DNA of 64,000 nt, from contig NZ_PUHY01000006.1 of assembly GCF_002967765.1 (NCBI RefSeq), positions 248,001 through 312,000 of the forward strand. The letters run 5' to 3'. Position numbers and translations under genes: made by a program. Origin of the DNA: Blastopirellula marina (GTDB taxonomy: Bacteria; Planctomycetota; Planctomycetia; Pirellulales; Pirellulaceae). The notes below the pieces were generated by a model. That model was not told the origin of the DNA. It saw nothing but the letters and a program-made list of their open reading frames with translations, and ran no database searches. Shown one piece after another: positions 26,502 to 35,836 of this stretch (its first letter is position 1; each line of letters begins with the position of its first letter).

Positions 26502-27511
26502 GAATGGCTGACCTCAGCGAGTTTCGCGAGTTTCTCTTCCGCCGCACCACTATCGATCGCGTTCTGGGCTAAACGAGCACATTCGCTGAGCGAGTCGTTT
26601 TCGCCAATCGTCCACAACGCAGCCGCCGCGTTAATCACTACGATGTCGCGGGCCGAGCCAAGTACGCCCGATAGCACGCCGCGAATCATTGCCGCACTTT
26701 CCTCTGGTCCGTCGACCAACATATCTTCTTTACCTTGACGCTCGAGACCGAACTCTTCCGGTTGCCAGACGAGCGGCACCAAGCCATTCCCGGTCGCGAT
26801 AGTCACATCGGTCGCGTCGCTGATGGTCACCTCGTCCATCCCATCGCGCCCGGTCACAAATACGGCCTTGGTAGTTCCTAACTTTTGCAACGCGCTGGCC
26901 AGCAATTCGCGATACTCGGGCTTGCCCACGCCTAGCAGTTGGTAAGGAGCATTTGCCGGATTGCAGAGCGGCCCCAGCAAATTGAAGATCGTTGGAACGC
27001 CAAGCTTCTTACGGACTGGAGCGACATGTTTCATCGAGCCATGCATCAGTGGCGCGAAACAGAAACAGATGCCGACGTCAGCGAGCGACTTTTCGATGGT
27101 TGCGACGTCGGCTTCGATGTTGACGCCCAGGCGGGCCAAAACATCGGCACTGCCTGATTTGCTGGTCACGCTTCGATTGCCATGTTTGGCTACGGTGACT
27201 CCGGCCGCGGCGATAACCAGGGCCGTGGCGGTACTGATATTGAATGTACCACTTCGGTCGCCACCGGTGCCGCAGGTGTCGATGAACTTCTCGCACGGCG
27301 CATTGATTTGAATCATGTGGCTTCGCATCGCGGTCGCCGCTCCCGCGATTTCGTCGACCGATGGACCTTTTTCATTGAGGGCCAATAGCAGCGAGCCGAT
27401 ATCATCGTCGGCCCATGTGCCATTCATCATCTGGCCAATGGCGTGCGACATTTCGTCCAAGGATAGGTCATTTCCGGCTTGAACTTTGGCGATGACTTCT
27501 GAATGGGACAA
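26498..27511 (-). CDS. trpD: Anthranilate phosphoribosyltransferase
   Basis: 337-residue enzyme joining anthranilate to PRPP in tryptophan synthesis. CGTGGDRSGTFNIST is the PRPP-binding signature, KHGNRSVTSKSGSADVL follows, and VTGRDGMDEVTISD lies in the C-terminal domain. The TTG at 27511 is preferred as start: GGGGAG sits 7 bases before it and the protein then begins MSHSEVIAKV; a TTG 39 bases upstream has no such support. The rest of the trp pathway is not adjacent. The stop overlaps the GTG start of the MFS gene by four bases. Confidence 0.93.
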   Translation of the reverse strand: MSHSEVIAKVQAGNDLSLDEMSHAIGQMMNGTWADDDIGSLLLALNEKGPSVDEIAGAATAMRSHMIQINAPCEKFIDTCGTGGDRSGTFNISTATALVIAAAGVTVAKHGNRSVTSKSGSADVLARLGVNIEADVATIEKSLADVGICFCFAPLMHGSMKHVAPVRKKLGVPTIFNLLGPLCNPANAPYQLLGVGKPEYRELLASALQKLGTTKAVFVTGRDGMDEVTISDATDVTIATGNGLVPLVWQPEEFGLERQGKEDMLVDGPEESAAMIRGVLSGVLGSARDIVVINAAAALWTIGENDSLSECARLAQNAIDSGAAEEKLAKLAEVSHS

Positions 27512-27754
27512 CCGACTTCTCCCCGCTGAGTGGCAATCAACCTGATACAAACACGCTATTTTAGCCCCCTTTGCCGGTAGGTCCTAGCCACGATCTCTCT
27601 GACGTAGCTAGGGGGGATCTGATATAATCGAGGCAGCAGGACGGTTCCCTTCTCATTAGCAGACCTTCAAAACAGGGTATGTCAGGGGCGAGAAGTCAGC
27701 ACTGTCGCTTCGTTTCGATCTTTTATTCCAGGAAGGCAGGAGGTCCCATCTCGT

Positions 27755-28702
27755 ATGTCACGGAAGGTCATTATCGACTGTGACCCAGGGATCGATGATG
27801 CTATTGCGCTCATGATCGCCTTGTTCGATCCACGTTTGGACGTGGTCGCAGTCACCTCAACGGCCGGCAACGTGAACGCCGAACAAGCCTACATTAACTT
27901 GCAGGCTCTGATCGAGTTTCTCGATCCCCCTCGGCGTCCGCGGATTGGTATGGGGCCCGGGCCGAGGTCAGCCCCCCCCGTCGATTCCACATTCTTGCAT
28001 GGCAGCGATGGCCTGGCTGAACTGAACTTGCCAGCAGCCAATCTGCATCAGACGCATCCCGCGGAAAAACTGATCAGCGATCGGGTACGCGAATTCCCCG
28101 AAGAGATCACATTGCTCTGCCTTGGGCCCGCCACCAACATTGCCAACTGCCTTCAACGCGATCCAACTTTCGCGTCGCAAGTCGGACAGATTGTCATGAT
28201 GGGAGGTTCGCTCAACGGGATTGGCAACGTCACGCCGTGTGCGGAATTCAACTGCCACTTCGACGCCGAGAGCGCCCGTCTTGTCTTTCATTCCAAGACC
28301 ACCAAAACCCTGGTCCCACTCGATGTGACTAACCAGGTAACATTTGGCATCGATCTGTTGGATCATATTCCGAAAGCAGAATCTCGGGCTACGCATATTT
28401 TAAATCACATCCTGCCTTTCTCGTTCCGCTCGCATCGTCGGCACTTGGCCCAAGAGGGAATCTCGCTGAACGACGCCGTCGCGCTGGTTGCCCTGCTTCA
28501 GCCTGAGCTGTTCGAGGCCGTGCCCATGGCGGGCGATGTCGAAACGCAAGGTGACTTGACGCTAGGTGCCACGATCTTCGATCAACGCACGGTGAAGACC
28601 TGGACCAATAACATGGAAGTTATGACCACGGTCGACGCGGCCAGCGTGAAAGATTCAATCCTCCGCGGAATCATCTTGGCAGCGAAAGAAACGGCGACAT
28701 AG
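27755..28702 (+). CDS. Nucleoside hydrolase (IUNH family)
   Basis: 315-residue enzyme that splits ribonucleosides into base and ribose, a salvage reaction. The N-terminal metal site DCDPGIDDA (about 8-16) is the family signature. FLHGSDGLAE, LGPATNIANCL, VMMGGSLNGIGN and AEFNCHFDAESA follow as in inosine-uridine hydrolases, and a late Asp in SLNDAVALVAL completes the calcium site. Base preference cannot be read. AGGAGG lies about 12 bases before the ATG. The 243-base spacer before it separates it from the divergent trpD gene. Confidence 0.92.
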   Translation: MSRKVIIDCDPGIDDAIALMIALFDPRLDVVAVTSTAGNVNAEQAYINLQALIEFLDPPRRPRIGMGPGPRSAPPVDSTFLHGSDGLAELNLPAANLHQTHPAEKLISDRVREFPEEITLLCLGPATNIANCLQRDPTFASQVGQIVMMGGSLNGIGNVTPCAEFNCHFDAESARLVFHSKTTKTLVPLDVTNQVTFGIDLLDHIPKAESRATHILNHILPFSFRSHRRHLAQEGISLNDAVALVALLQPELFEAVPMAGDVETQGDLTLGATIFDQRTVKTWTNNMEVMTTVDAASVKDSILRGIILAAKETAT

Positions 28703-28784
28703 GGAATCGTTAGCCTGGACACGGCAGGCTCTGCGTTTATCGCAATCATAGATTTCAATCGACGGGGCGTTCGAAGGATTATTA

Positions 28785-30149
28785 ATGACGTCCCCACGCA
28801 ATGAGCAAGCAAATACCGTCCAGAAACAACCTCAAATAGGTCTATTGGGTGCCGCCGCGATTGGCGTCGGCGGCATGGTAGGCGGAGGAATCTTCGCCGT
28901 CCTCGGAACGGCCGTCTCGCTGGCCGGAGGTGGTACACCGGTCGCGTTTTTGATCGCCGGTATCATTGCCTTGCTAACCTCCTATTCCTACGCACGCCTA
29001 TCGGTCACGTTCCCATCGGCGGGTGGAACGCTAGTGTTTCTAGACCGAGCGTTTGGTGTCAATCTTTTAACCGGCACTTTGAACACAACGTTGTGGCTCA
29101 GCTATCTGGTGACCATCGCGTTATATGCCGCAGCGTTTGGTTCCTATGCCGCAACGTTTTTCACCGATTCTTCTACGCTCGTAAAACAGCTCTTTGCCAG
29201 TCTCGCAATTCTTTTGCCGGCGGTCATCAATCTGTTAAATTCCGACATCATCAGTAAGTCGGAAACGATTATTGTCGTCATCAAGCTTTCTTTACTGGCG
29301 CTGGTCATCGCTGCTGGAATTCCTCATGTCGAAGCCGCGCGGCTGGAGATTTCAACTTGGGCCGATCCGTTATCGCTGGTCATGGGAGGCATGGTCATCT
29401 TCGTGGCGTATGAAGGTTTTGAACTAATCGCCAACGCGGCTGAAGATGTCAAAAATCCTGTTCGGACGCTTCCTCGAGCTTACTTGGGATGTGTCGTCTT
29501 CGTGGTGCTGCTATAAGTTTTAGTTTCGATCGTTACCGTTGGTTCGGTCAGCCAAGCGACGATCGCCGAAGCGAAAGATTATGCTCTCGCCGCTGCCGCT
29601 AAACCGTCACTGGGGCATTTCGGATTCGTGCTTGTTTCGATCTCCGCTTTGCTGGCCACGTTTTCCGCCATTAATGCGACGATCTACGGCAACGCGCGAC
29701 TGGGCTTTTCGTTGGCGAAAGATGGTGACCTGCCAGAATTCCTCGAAAGTCGCGTGTGGAGTCGCCCGGTGGCAGGAGTGCTTTTGACGACGGTGCTATC
29801 GTTGCTGCTGGTCAATTTGATCGACCTGCAAGCGATTGCCATTCTCGGTAGTGCCGGATTCCTCGTCCTGTTTGCTTTCGTCAATCTGGCCGCCTTTCGC
29901 TTGGCGGACGAAACGAAATCGAATCGCTGGGTCGTTGGACTTGCGGCGTTGGCATGTACCCTGGCTCTCGGAGCGTTGCTTCTCAATACCTACCAAACGG
30001 ATCCTCGCGCACTGTTTGTATTCGGCGGTCTCTTGGCATCGGCCACCGTTTTTGAAATGATTTATCCTCGCTTGTCCGGTCGCCCCGAGCGTACGCTTCA
30101 TCGGAAATTTCCAGCGTCGCAGCAATCCCCTGAAGATAGGACAACATGA
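28785..30149 (+). pseudogene. Amino acid permease (APC family) interrupted by an in-frame stop
   Basis: A 454-codon APC-type permease frame broken once, by TAA at 29514-29516. The first part (243 residues) opens with GAAAIGVGGMVGGGIFAVLG, the APC helix 1 substrate-binding motif. Directly after the stop the same frame continues as VLVSIVTVGSVSQ, FSAINATIYGNARLGFSLAKDG and further helices to 30149. Reading Tyr (TAT/TAC) in place of the stop restores a typical APC helix (VVLLYVLVSIVTVG). One base substitution explains it, either a recent inactivation or a sequencing error. An internal GTG at 29628 could at best start a fragment. Confidence 0.85.
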
Positions 30150-30156
30150 CGGGAAC

Positions 30157-30450
30157 ATGAGTCAACTCCCCGCGAGTCTCTTGAAGTATCTAGCCGATTC
30201 CGAACTAACGCTCATTCGATGGGACGGCTCAACCAGTATGCTGACGTTTCAATTGATCAAAGAGATCGGTGAAGAGAAAGGAACGTTGATGTTTCATGAT
30301 GTTAGTTACGTCGACGTACTACCAAGTTTCTCGCTAGAATCAATCGAAGTAGAACGCGATCAGGACAAGTCAACCTATCGACTGCACGAGTCGTGGGGAG
30401 CCCTCTATCGCGTGGTTGCTCGCGAATTGACGTACGAAATAAATGGATAG
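30157..30450 (+). CDS. Hypothetical protein, 97 residues
   Basis: Small soluble protein, no family recognised. It is predicted to be mostly beta-strand (LTLIRWDGSTSMLTFQLI, GTLMFHDVSYVDVL), with no signal peptide or membrane helix. GGGAA precedes the ATG, and it starts 7 bases after the stop of the broken permease, so the two were probably co-transcribed. The composition looks like genuine coding sequence. Confidence 0.65.
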   Translation: MSQLPASLLKYLADSELTLIRWDGSTSMLTFQLIKEIGEEKGTLMFHDVSYVDVLPSFSLESIEVERDQDKSTYRLHESWGALYRVVARELTYEING

Positions 30451-30514
30451 CTATCCGCCGCGATTGCTTATCACGCCTTGATCCACGACGGTATCTTACG
30501 AAAGGCAAACCTTG

Positions 30515-31483
30515 ATGCCTGAGCTGCGATCGAAGGTGACAGGTGCGGTGTTGGGATGTGCCGTCGGCGATGCGATGGGGGCCCCGTTTGAAGGTCTGTG
30601 GGGTGATTCCATTCCGACTCGGGATTCGCTTCTGGACGACTACCATCTTTACGATGGCTACCCGAGCGGCCAATTCACCGATGACACGCAGCTCACCGTC
30701 GCGACCGTTGAATCGATCGTGCGTCTGCAAGGAATCGACCTTTACGATATTGCCACGCGGATTGCTCAGCTGTGGCACAACCACGCCGTCATCGGCCCAG
30801 GTGGCGCTTGCACCCATGCGGCAGAAACCTTCCTGATAACCGCCGACTGGTCGACTATGGGTGCTCCGATTGGGCAAGCTGGAAACGGTACCGCGATGCG
30901 AACTGCCGTACTTGGCCTGTGGTACCGTGATCGCCCGGAAGCCCTGGCGGAAGAGGTCGCCGACATTTCGCGATTGACGCATCAAGACCCTCGTAGCGTC
31001 GCGGGTGGTGTGGCGATTGCGGAAGCAGCCAGACTGCTTTCAGATGATCAGTTTGTATTTGAACCGACTTCGTTCTGCGAGGCGATTTCAGCACGTTGCT
31101 GGGAGATCGAAAAAGGGTTCGCTCAGCAGATTCGTGACCTATCCTTAATTGCGGAATCGCATGACGCCGTTCAACAAATTGCTTTCGCCGGCCAATCAAA
31201 TCCTGAGTTCGATCGGCCGATTATCACTCCCTACGTCGTTCCGACCGTCCTTGCCTCGCTTTACTGCGTAATCAAGCATCCCGATTCGTGGAGCGATGCC
31301 GTGACTACCGCGATTCGCCTTGGGGGAGACGTTGATACCTTGGGAGCAATCATCGGAGCACTCTCCGGAGCTCGGTTAGGTGAAGAAGCGATCCCGAAAC
31401 ACTTGCTGGCCAATGTACAGCGATCAAAAGCACTACGTCTGCTTGCCGCCAAATACCATGCAGCGATTGCTAACTCGGCATGA
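30515..31483 (+). CDS. ADP-ribosylglycohydrolase family protein
   Basis: 322-residue protein of the ARH/DraG fold, which removes ADP-ribose from proteins or small molecules using two Mg ions. GCAVGDAMGAPFEG is the N-terminal motif, Asp56-Asp57 in QFTDDTQ are metal ligands, GNGTAMRTAVLG follows and RLGGDVDTLGAIIGALSGA is the C-terminal metal loop. The start is the ATG at 30515 with AAAGG upstream; a TTG directly before it is rejected. Its substrate is unknown. The DUF6790-like gene follows by 12 bases. Confidence 0.93.
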   Translation: MPELRSKVTGAVLGCAVGDAMGAPFEGLWGDSIPTRDSLLDDYHLYDGYPSGQFTDDTQLTVATVESIVRLQGIDLYDIATRIAQLWHNHAVIGPGGACTHAAETFLITADWSTMGAPIGQAGNGTAMRTAVLGLWYRDRPEALAEEVADISRLTHQDPRSVAGGVAIAEAARLLSDDQFVFEPTSFCEAISARCWEIEKGFAQQIRDLSLIAESHDAVQQIAFAGQSNPEFDRPIITPYVVPTVLASLYCVIKHPDSWSDAVTTAIRLGGDVDTLGAIIGALSGARLGEEAIPKHLLANVQRSKALRLLAAKYHAAIANSA

Positions 31484-31495
31484 AGGTAAAGAACC

Positions 31496-32050
31496 ATGGC
31501 AGAATTCATCAAGTTCGTGCTCAGCAACTTTACGCTTACCTTCTTGGTCATTGGCTTTGTCGCGACGATGATCGCCTTGCTATTGCGACCTCGACCTTGG
31601 AACTCTGCGGTGGTCGTCGAAGAACTGTTGGCTTGGTTTCTGTTCTTCTCGATCGGGGTCTCATTCTTCTACAACTTCGTGATGCACGTCTTCTTTGGGG
31701 AGATGAGCGCTCGCTTTATTGGCTGGCAGCAAAGCCCCTTTCAAGCGGAGGTGGGCACAGCGAGCTTAGGCTACGCAGTCGTTGGCTTCCTGGCATTTCG
31801 CGCGAGCCTGGGAATGCGACTGCTGGCGATTGTGGGGCCTTCCTGTTTTTTGCTCGGCGCGGCGGTGGGGCACATCGTGCAGATGATCGAGACCCACAAC
31901 TTCGCCCCCGGCAACGCAGGCATCATCTTCTATACCGACATCGGGCTTCCCATCCTTGGCTTTGTATTGCTGGGCCTTCAGTACCGCTTAGGGCGGCCTG
32001 GTAAACCGTCGAAAGAGATCCCTAATCCAACTTCAGATAGCGGCCTGTAA
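31496..32050 (+). CDS. DUF6790-like multi-pass membrane protein
   Basis: 184-residue protein with about five hydrophobic helices. GWQQSPFQAEVGTASLGYAVVG in the middle is a recognisable conserved block of the DUF6790 family, as far as recall allows. A short polar tail (PSKEIPNPTSDSGL) ends it. No function is known. It starts 12 bases after the ADP-ribosylglycohydrolase stop and likely shares its transcript. Confidence 0.7.
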   Translation: MAEFIKFVLSNFTLTFLVIGFVATMIALLLRPRPWNSAVVVEELLAWFLFFSIGVSFFYNFVMHVFFGEMSARFIGWQQSPFQAEVGTASLGYAVVGFLAFRASLGMRLLAIVGPSCFLLGAAVGHIVQMIETHNFAPGNAGIIFYTDIGLPILGFVLLGLQYRLGRPGKPSKEIPNPTSDSGL

Positions 32051-32328
32051 CCTCAGCCCGGCTTACCGCATCTAAGCCTTATCGCCGTTTCGTTCCCCTC
32101 TGCCCGTCCTCCTCTTAGACGTGGGGAACTCATCAACGCGCGATGATCAAGGCAAAGTTATTCGTTATCGCCAGAACTCTATCTTGGCGACTTCAGACGG
32201 ATACCCGAAGTTGAACCAGAGGGTGGGTTGTGGTGTCTGACCTCGATATGCTTTGCTAACTAAGTAGTGGACTACCGCGCTGGCGTGTTGGTGGTAACAC
32301 GCGGAACTTAAGAGAAACAGGCCCCGAT

Positions 32329-33579
32329 ATGTCCGAGCATTCGACGACGCAAGCCGTTGAATTAGAACGCGTCCCACACAATATCACCGAGAACGAAGCT
32401 GGCATCAGCACATCGTTGACGATTCTGTGCGCAGCGACGGTTGGCGTTGTCGTTGGAAATCTTTACTACGCTCAACCTCTGCTACCGATCATTGCTCAGG
32501 ACCTCGGCCTAACCGAAGCTCAAGTCGGCGGTGCGGCGTCTCTAGGTATGCTCGCCCAAACCTTCGGAATGTTTTTCCTGCTTCCGCTGGGCGATGTTTA
32601 TAATCGTCGCCCGTTCATTCTGGCCTCAATCGCCGCTTCGGTCCTCGCACTTTTGGCGGTTTCCTTCTCCGATGGCATTGTTTGGTTTTCGGTGGCCTGC
32701 TTTGCGGTGGGTATCTCAACGTTCGGCACGCACATGACGATTTCGCTGGCCGCAAGTCTCGCCCATCCACAAAAACGGGGGCAAGTTGTGGGCACTGTGT
32801 TTGGTGGTCTCCTTACCGGGTTACTCCTATCCCGCACGATCAGCGGTGTGCTGGGCTCGGCTTGGGGTTGGCGGCCGGTTTATTACTTTGGCGCTTCGGT
32901 GCTGACGGTTTTGTTCTTCTTGCTGTATGTCAAACTTCCGAACTCGATCCCGCAGTCGCAGATGTCATATCCTCGGCTGCTATGGTCGATGGTTGATTTG
33001 CTGCGTGCCCAGCCGATCTTGCGTCTCTCGTGTGCGTACGGAGCCGCCGCATTCGCTTCGTTCAACGCGTTTTGGGTAACGCTGGCCTTTCATCTGGAAC
33101 AACCACCACTCGAACAAGGCAGCGATGTCGTCGGCATGCTGGGGCTGTTAGGCGTCGTAGGCGCTTTGATCGCTGGTCCGGTGGGAAAGCTGGCCGATTC
33201 GTATGGTCCGCAACGAATCTTATTCAGCTCGATGGTGCTAACGTTCGTCTCATTCGCGATCTTCGGATTCGGCGCCACATCGTTGTGGGCGATCTCGTTC
33301 GGTGTGATCGTGATGGACCTCGGCATTCAAGCCACCCAGGTCAGCAACCAGGCTCAGATCTACAGCTTGATCCCCGAAGCTAGAAACCGCCTTGGAACGA
33401 TCTATATCGTCATTTACTTCCTCGGCGGTAGCATCGGCTCGGCGGTCGGGGTCTGGGCGTGGAGCGAATTCGGTTGGACCGGCGTCTGCGTTAGTGGCGG
33501 TGCGTTCATGGGCTTGGCCCTTTTGGTTTACCTTGGGCAGTGGATCTACGGCCGAGGGAAAGTGCCGATTACGAACTAG
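32329..33579 (+). CDS. Major facilitator superfamily transporter
   Basis: 416-residue, 12-helix transporter with a 30-residue polar N-terminal tail. GNLYYAQPLLP in helix 1 and LPLGDVYNRRPFI at motif A place it with the sugar-efflux/drug-efflux type of MFS proteins (AraJ/YnfM-like). The likely role is export of a small organic compound. It is preceded by a 278-base spacer with no gene and converges on the HtrA-like gene with 5 bases between stops. Confidence 0.86.
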   Translation: MSEHSTTQAVELERVPHNITENEAGISTSLTILCAATVGVVVGNLYYAQPLLPIIAQDLGLTEAQVGGAASLGMLAQTFGMFFLLPLGDVYNRRPFILASIAASVLALLAVSFSDGIVWFSVACFAVGISTFGTHMTISLAASLAHPQKRGQVVGTVFGGLLTGLLLSRTISGVLGSAWGWRPVYYFGASVLTVLFFLLYVKLPNSIPQSQMSYPRLLWSMVDLLRAQPILRLSCAYGAAAFASFNAFWVTLAFHLEQPPLEQGSDVVGMLGLLGVVGALIAGPVGKLADSYGPQRILFSSMVLTFVSFAIFGFGATSLWAISFGVIVMDLGIQATQVSNQAQIYSLIPEARNRLGTIYIVIYFLGGSIGSAVGVWAWSEFGWTGVCVSGGAFMGLALLVYLGQWIYGRGKVPITN

Positions 33580-33584
33580 GCTAA

Positions 33585-34682
33585 CTAGTCCTCAAACTGC
33601 TTGCGGGCGGCAAGGCGAACGGTCTTTTCGACGAATTTGCCATCGCGGAAGATTTCGACGCGAATGTCTTCGTCCAGCGGGCAGAGGCTGACGATGTTGA
33701 TCAATTGTAAATCGTCTTCCACTTCCTGACCGTAGAACTTGGTGATCACGTCGCCCACTTCAATCATGGCTGCCTCTGCTGGCGAGCCTGGCGTGATGCC
33801 GCTCACCTTGGCTCCGCGAGCACGGAACAGGCCAATCTTGTTCGCGGCAGCTGCATCGAAATCAGCGTCCATTCGTACTCCAAAGAAAGCACGAGCTACC
33901 TGACCGTTCTCAAGCAGTTGTTCAGCAACACCTAGTGCTGCGTGAATCGGAATGGCGAATCCGATCCCATCGTTGCCGCCTGAGTTGCTGGCGATCGCCG
34001 TGTTCAGACCAACCACTTCACCCCGCAAATTGAACAGCGGGCCACCACTGTTCCCCGGATTGATGGCCGCATCGGTTTGAAAGAAATTCTGCAGCTTCAA
34101 TCCTTGTCGGCCAAGCTGCAGGTTGCGTCGCCCCACCGCGCTAATGATGCCGTAGGTTACCGTTTGGCTCAATCCGAAGGGACTTCCGACGGCGAATACC
34201 TTTTCACCCACTTCGACTTCCGAGCTGTCGCCGACTTCGGCCGGAATCAACCGATCGGACTCGACTTCCACCACGGCCACGTCGGTATCACGATCGGTAA
34301 GGACACGTTTCGCTTTGATCACCCGTCCGTCTTCCAGGTAAATCTTGATCCGTTCCAGCGGCGCCTGGTTGATGACATGTCGATTGGTCAGCACGAAGAA
34401 ACTGGTGCCTTGCTGGAAAACGATCCCTGCTCCCGCTTCATCGACTTGGCTGCTCGAAGCATAGCCCGAGTTGTTGGCGGTGGTCGTTTCGATATGAACA
34501 ACCGAAGGGCGAACGAATTTGACAACATTCTTTAGATGATTAAGCTCGCGCTGCAGGAAGTCGGCTTCCGCCAAGATCTCTTGCCGCATTTCCGCCCGAT
34601 CCATCTGGGTTGTGGCCATGTCTTGGCCGAGGGAGATCGAGCCGCAGAGTAACAACAGCGTAAGAGTTACGAGAGTTCGCAT
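33585..34682 (-). CDS. HtrA/Deg-like periplasmic serine protease with one PDZ domain
   Basis: 365-residue exported protease. Residues 1-19 form a signal peptide. The trypsin-like triad is His102 (TNRHVI), Asp134 (DTDVAVV) and Ser212 (GNSGGP). A single PDZ domain fills about 265-350 (GITPGSPAEAAMIEVGDVI). The helical segment at about 28-55 is charged and may mediate trimer contacts. Deg proteases degrade or refold damaged envelope proteins; the single PDZ makes it DegS-like in layout, though with a cleavable signal in place of a membrane anchor. It is oriented toward the MFS gene. Confidence 0.92.
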   Translation of the reverse strand: MRTLVTLTLLLLCGSISLGQDMATTQMDRAEMRQEILAEADFLQRELNHLKNVVKFVRPSVVHIETTTANNSGYASSSQVDEAGAGIVFQQGTSFFVLTNRHVINQAPLERIKIYLEDGRVIKAKRVLTDRDTDVAVVEVESDRLIPAEVGDSSEVEVGEKVFAVGSPFGLSQTVTYGIISAVGRRNLQLGRQGLKLQNFFQTDAAINPGNSGGPLFNLRGEVVGLNTAIASNSGGNDGIGFAIPIHAALGVAEQLLENGQVARAFFGVRMDADFDAAAANKIGLFRARGAKVSGITPGSPAEAAMIEVGDVITKFYGQEVEDDLQLINIVSLCPLDEDIRVEIFRDGKFVEKTVRLAARKQFED

Positions 34683-34769
34683 AGCATCAACACCATAACC
34701 GGGGGGAGATTTGAGATGCCGTTCGTCATGAACAACACCACACCAGTTAGATCGTGCTAGCAGTCTGGC

Positions 34770-34808
34770 TGAGAAAAGAAAAACGGGACGAGTTTGATCT
34801 CGTCCCGT
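34770..34808 (-). terminator. Rho-independent terminator of the DksA-like gene
   Basis: A perfect 10-base-pair hairpin (acgggacgag / ctcgtcccgt) with a 6-base loop. On the minus strand it is followed by ttttcttttc. It starts 31 bases after the DksA-like stop. Confidence 0.88.
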
Positions 34809-34838
34809 GGAAAGTATACCGATTGTGCCGGATATGTG

Positions 34839-35243
34839 TCAGTTGACGGCCTGGGTATCATCCGTCTGAGCCCAACTGACTCCATCCGGACCAAGTTCTT
34901 CCAGTTCACGCTGGCATTTGATGCACAACGTCGCATAAGGAAGGGCCTGAAGACGTGCGATCGGAATGGTGGTATTGCAACCTTCGCATTCGCCGTACTT
35001 ACCTTCTTTGATTCGCTCGAGAGCTGTGTCGATACTGGCCAACTCGCGGCTTTCGACTTCGGCCAATTGCGAACTAAGTTCGTCCTGGACTGAATCGAGT
35101 GCAAAGTCGACCACGTCGCCCGAGGTCTGCTCGAGCTCTTTCAACAGACTCAAGTCCCCGGCGAGTGCCTTGCGCAAGGCATCACGACGGCGGAGCAGAA
35201 TCTCCTTGATCTTGCTGATGAACTCGTCTCTTGAACGTGCCAT
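34839..35243 (-). CDS. TraR/DksA-type C4 zinc-finger protein
   Basis: 134-residue protein with an N-terminal helical hairpin and a C-terminal C4 zinc finger: C86-x2-C89 and C107-x2-C110, with YATLCIKCQ typical of DksA/TraR. DksA-type proteins enter the RNA polymerase secondary channel to tune rRNA and stress promoters. The tip residues DVVDFALDSVQDE are acidic as in DksA, though not the exact DxxDxA pattern. ATG 35243 (MARSRDEF) is preferred; upstream in-frame codons lack coding character. It has its own terminator and a long upstream spacer, so it is a single-gene unit. Confidence 0.87.
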   Translation of the reverse strand: MARSRDEFISKIKEILLRRRDALRKALAGDLSLLKELEQTSGDVVDFALDSVQDELSSQLAEVESRELASIDTALERIKEGKYGECEGCNTTIPIARLQALPYATLCIKCQRELEELGPDGVSWAQTDDTQAVN

Positions 35244-35836
35244 GATGTCACCTTGGGAGCAGGAAAGTCGTATTTTTAGCGATTCGTTTCGCCCCTGCCT
35301 AGTATTTAAATGGAATGCAAAGCACACGATTCTCTTCGTGCCTTTGCCCCCCTGAATGGCGGGCAAACCTTTCTTCTCATTGACGTAACGAAACTATAGT
35401 ACGCCGATGGAACAGTATTCGGAAAATTTTTCCGCAGTTTCACGTTCTCAAGTTGACTCCTGGAAAATCGGCTAACCCTTTCCTGGGAATCATCTTAAGA
35501 AGCTATTCGATCAGGTATTAGGTCTCTCTTAGTTCTACGTCCGCCAGGCCTATTTTGATCTTGAGACACTTTCCAGTTTGAAAAATTCTCTTCCACGACT
35601 CCAAACGACCGCTGCGGCAGGCAATCGGATGATCGACATTTTCCGCTGAAAAGCCTATCGAAATTGCCTATTTAAGCGCTTTTTAACCATCGAAATCTCC
35701 CTCTTCTTGGTTTTTGACCAGACGCTTGCCGTGACCTATATGCCTTAGTTAGTTACGTACTTACGTCGATATCTGCGCAAATTTGTTTGTTTCGCCGATC
35801 CCTGCCGGTCAATGCCCCCGCTCCTGAAACGAAACC
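35244..35836. other. Long non-coding spacer between divergent genes
   Basis: 593 bases, clearly more AT-rich than the flanking genes, between the DksA-like and FHA genes. It must contain both promoters. No tRNA, hairpin terminator or convincing frame was recognised; the short frames there have poor codon use. A small RNA or long leader cannot be excluded. Confidence 0.5.
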
